From DASSLY01 sp035689185 (GTDB lineage: Bacteria; Actinomycetota; Actinomycetes; Actinomycetales; Dermatophilaceae): 64,000 nt of DNA. The stretch's first letter is position 1. The number at the start of each line of letters is the position of its first letter. The stretch lies in the NCBI GenBank assembly GCA_035689185.1, contig DASSLY010000080.1, positions 1 through 64,000 of the forward strand, in the 5' to 3' direction. The notes below the pieces were generated by a model. The model was not told the origin of the DNA, searched no databases, and was given only the letters and a program-made list of their open reading frames with translations. Shown here in pieces: positions 62,199 to 64,000 of this stretch. Both the position numbers and the translations under genes were made by a program.

Positions 62199-62686
62199 GA
62201 CAACGGTCCGTCCGCGAGCGGTGCCGGAGGAATGTCAGCCTCACCGTCGACCTCGTCCGGCAGCATCACCGTCAGCAGGGGCAGGTTGTTGTCGTCGAAC
62301 CGGGCCACGACGATCAGGTCGGTGATCATCGGCCTCATGCCGCGCCCGGCCTGAGGCAGCCGCCAGATCTGGAACGGCATGACGTCACCGATCCGCTGCC
62401 CTGCCCTCGACGCGCGACGGGTCGCGCAGGAGACCATGCGGAGGACTTCGGTCCAGCGGCCAGACTCGCTCTGGCCGGTGACGTCGGCTCTGCCCGACCC
62501 TTCGGTCCACGCGATCGCGTCGGCATAGGCTGCGGCCGTCGCGAGCACCGGCCATCGAACGCCCGCTGCTCGGCGCAGCTCAGCCGGGCAGGCGACCAGG
62601 TTCGCCGGCCGGCGCTCGGCCATTCGCGCGCCTAGGCGGGAGCGTTCCAAGGGGTGGGAAGTCGCCAGCTCGGAGAAGGCGTTCAC
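62195..62686 (-). CDS. Hypothetical protein (first of coupled pair)
   Basis: A protein of 163 residues, soluble. Notable blocks: ESGRWTEVLRMVSCATRRAS, GDVMPFQIWRLPQAGRGMRP and MITDLIVVARFDDNNLPLLTVMLPDE. I recall a similar pattern in actinobacterial accessory regions but cannot name the family. GTG start with AAAGG just upstream. Coupled to the next gene. Confidence 0.6.
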   Translation of the reverse strand: MNAFSELATSHPLERSRLGARMAERRPANLVACPAELRRAAGVRWPVLATAAAYADAIAWTEGSGRADVTGQSESGRWTEVLRMVSCATRRASRAGQRIGDVMPFQIWRLPQAGRGMRPMITDLIVVARFDDNNLPLLTVMLPDEVDGEADIPPAPLADGPLS

Positions 62687-62838
62687 GCCTTTACCTCAGA
62701 TCGATGCGCGTGAAAGGACGTCGCACCGGGGGCTGGGGTACCGACCCATTCTCCCCACGGAGGGTCCGCAGGGCAAGGGTCCGCGCTCGGCGCCGCCGAG
62801 GCAGGAGCACGGAGCCCGCCTGCTGCGTCCGCCCGCGG

Positions 62839-63576
62839 TTACGAAGGATCCGCGAGAGAGCTGGAGGGCAGGGCGCCGGTCAGGCACACCTGATCGGCCA
62901 GGTCCCGCAGGCCGCGACCGGTGTGCTCGCTGCCGACTCGAAGCAGGTCGAAGGCATCCTCGGCGGTTATGCCCCGGCTGGCCATGAGAATCCCCATGGC
63001 AATGCCGATCCCGCGGTTGGTGTCCAACGCGCTGGTCAGCTGGCTGATCTGCTCCGCAAGGGCATGAGTGTCGATCTCCCCCACCAGGTTGGCGCGGCGT
63101 AGCTGAGCGAGCGTCAGCGCGCTGTCGAGCAGGCTGGACAGAAGGGCGATCTCGGCATGGCCCAGGCACACGCCGTCGCGACGACGGACCGTCGCCACGA
63201 TGTCGAAGTTCGACTCGTCGGCCACGAGCTGGGTGACGTCGAGCTTGACGGCGAGCGCCCCTCGGCCCGGAAGCGCGCCGGTGCCGTGAACGTCACCACC
63301 CACCACCTGACCCGCGAGGCCGTCGCCGCCGTCGAAGATGCACACGTAACCGGCGTTGTTCAACTGGGTGACGAACTGACCAAGGGGTTGGACCAAGACC
63401 TCGCCCAGCGAGGGAGCCACAGCGGGCAGTTGCACGAGTCGCCCCTCCCTGGATAGCAACCGGGCGATGCCGGGGTCTGGGGCACTGGGACAAACCTTAA
63501 CATCGCAGCATCCGGTCCGAGGCGTCATCCGCCAACCTGTCCGCACCGCCCACCGACAGGCCGGCGCCTGCATCAT
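62839..63576 (-). CDS. ANTAR-domain regulator
   Basis: A protein of 245 residues. The C-terminal ANTAR domain is clear (LTSALDTNRGIGIAMGILMASRG then ITAEDAFDLLRVGSEHTGRGLRDLADQV), which binds RNA hairpins and antiterminates transcription. The N-terminal half looks like a degenerate GAF sensor (LGQFVTQLNNAGYVCIFDGGDG, then VTQLVADESNFDIVATVRRRDG). Start uncertain: ATG 63576 is used, 63528 is possible. The next gene upstream is another ANTAR protein, so the two may be paralogues. Confidence 0.85.
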   Translation of the reverse strand: MMQAPACRWAVRTGWRMTPRTGCCDVKVCPSAPDPGIARLLSREGRLVQLPAVAPSLGEVLVQPLGQFVTQLNNAGYVCIFDGGDGLAGQVVGGDVHGTGALPGRGALAVKLDVTQLVADESNFDIVATVRRRDGVCLGHAEIALLSSLLDSALTLAQLRRANLVGEIDTHALAEQISQLTSALDTNRGIGIAMGILMASRGITAEDAFDLLRVGSEHTGRGLRDLADQVCLTGALPSSSLADPS

Positions 63577-63610
63577 CGGCGTCGTCGTTGACCGTCGCCG
63601 GCGCTTCGCC

Positions 63611-64000
63611 CTAACTCGGCGGTTGAGCCGAGCGCGACCGTGCGCCGAGCAGCCCCGCGTGGCTGCTCGGGTCCGCGATCACCTCGGCCGCGACCTCGCT
63701 GACGCGAAGATGGTTGCTGCGCGCGTAGGCGCGGAGCCGGCCGAACGCTGCGTCGACCGGTATGCCGAGCAGGCCGGCGATCGCTCCCTTGGCTTGCTCG
63801 ATGACGATCCTGTTGTTCAGGGCAGCCTGCAGCTGCTCGGTGAGGATTTCGCCGTGGCGGATGGTCCGCTCCTGCAGCAGCCCAATGGTCACGATGTCTG
63901 CCAGGGCCTGCACGACACGCACGTCGGCGGGGTCCAAGTGACCCGCCTGCCGACTGAACAGGTTGAGCGCACCAATGATGTTCCGGCGGTGGCGCAAGGG
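63611..64000 (-). CDS. GAF-ANTAR regulator (5' truncated by window edge)
   Basis: The last 129 residues of a regulator that begins outside the window. PLRHRRNIIGALNLFS is the end of a GAF domain; the ANTAR domain is LQAALNNRIVIEQAKGAIAGL then GIPVDAAFGRLRAYARSNHLRVSEVAAEVI. This is the usual GAF-ANTAR layout of actinobacterial RNA-binding antiterminators. It lies 35 bp before the other ANTAR gene on the same strand. Confidence 0.9.
   Translation of the reverse strand, partial: PLRHRRNIIGALNLFSRQAGHLDPADVRVVQALADIVTIGLLQERTIRHGEILTEQLQAALNNRIVIEQAKGAIAGLLGIPVDAAFGRLRAYARSNHLRVSEVAAEVIADPSSHAGLLGARSRSAQPPS

Overview
The window is high-GC DNA from an actinobacterium. Codon use, mycothiol synthesis (mshB), DUF3107 and DUF3117 proteins, an AdnAB helicase-nuclease pair and a leading DUF222/HNH gene all point that way. 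Gene order follows, from memory, two Mycobacterium tuberculosis blocks (about Rv1165-Rv1239 and Rv3201c-Rv3213c) placed side by side. A member of the Micrococcales, such as Intrasporangiaceae, is my best guess, but that is inference.

Layout. 1-1015: tail of an HNH nuclease gene and a GNAT acetyltransferase. 960-7116 (minus): a five-gene oligopeptide/dipeptide ABC importer operon in the unusual order oppC-oppA-oppB-oppD-oppF. 7325-9100: VIT-type metal transporter coupled to a pterin dehydratase, a small acidic protein, and a Nudix hydrolase. 9148-14731: typA, mshB, flavin reductase, DUF1801 and VanW proteins. 14931-20884: ferredoxin, the lysine/diaminopimelate genes dapC, dapD and dapE, citrate synthase, and a membrane-anchored lysozyme-like protein. 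20895-27807: LOG phosphoribohydrolase, FolP2-like protein, then an overlapping run of DivIVA-like, SRPBCC, tagI and two PIG-V-like mannosyltransferases, followed by a PaaG-like enoyl-CoA hydratase and DUF3117. 27927-35564: envelope-stress cluster (O-methyltransferase, ECF sigma factor, zinc anti-sigma factor, HtrA protease, TatB), then Mrp, DUF1003 and an MgtE-like CBS protein. 35627-44734: RIO kinase, YflT stress protein, PepP, an AbiEi/DUF559 protein, PHP phosphoesterase, RecB-like nuclease and ParA. 44961-57347: RhlE helicase, ferritin-like protein, DUF3107, TetR, MoeZ, alkyltransferase-like protein and the AdnA/AdnB pair.

57436-61646 is accessory DNA. A complete tRNA-Asn gene is followed 4.1 kb later by an exact 27-bp copy of its 3' end, the classic footprint of integration. 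The DNA between holds gene fragments (FAD oxidoreductase, GGDEF, CPBP protease), one intact dehydrogenase and one intact membrane alpha/beta hydrolase, but no integrase. The right end has two unknown coupled genes and two ANTAR regulators.

Two sequence-level themes recur. First, many genes have a TAnnnT hexamer exactly 6-7 nt before the start codon and no Shine-Dalgarno sequence, which indicates leaderless mRNAs; dapD and dapE share overlapping divergent promoters of this kind. Second, short tandem duplications are common. Several span a stop codon, and one abuts a 67-bp palindromic element that has a relative inside the 3' end of the SRPBCC gene.
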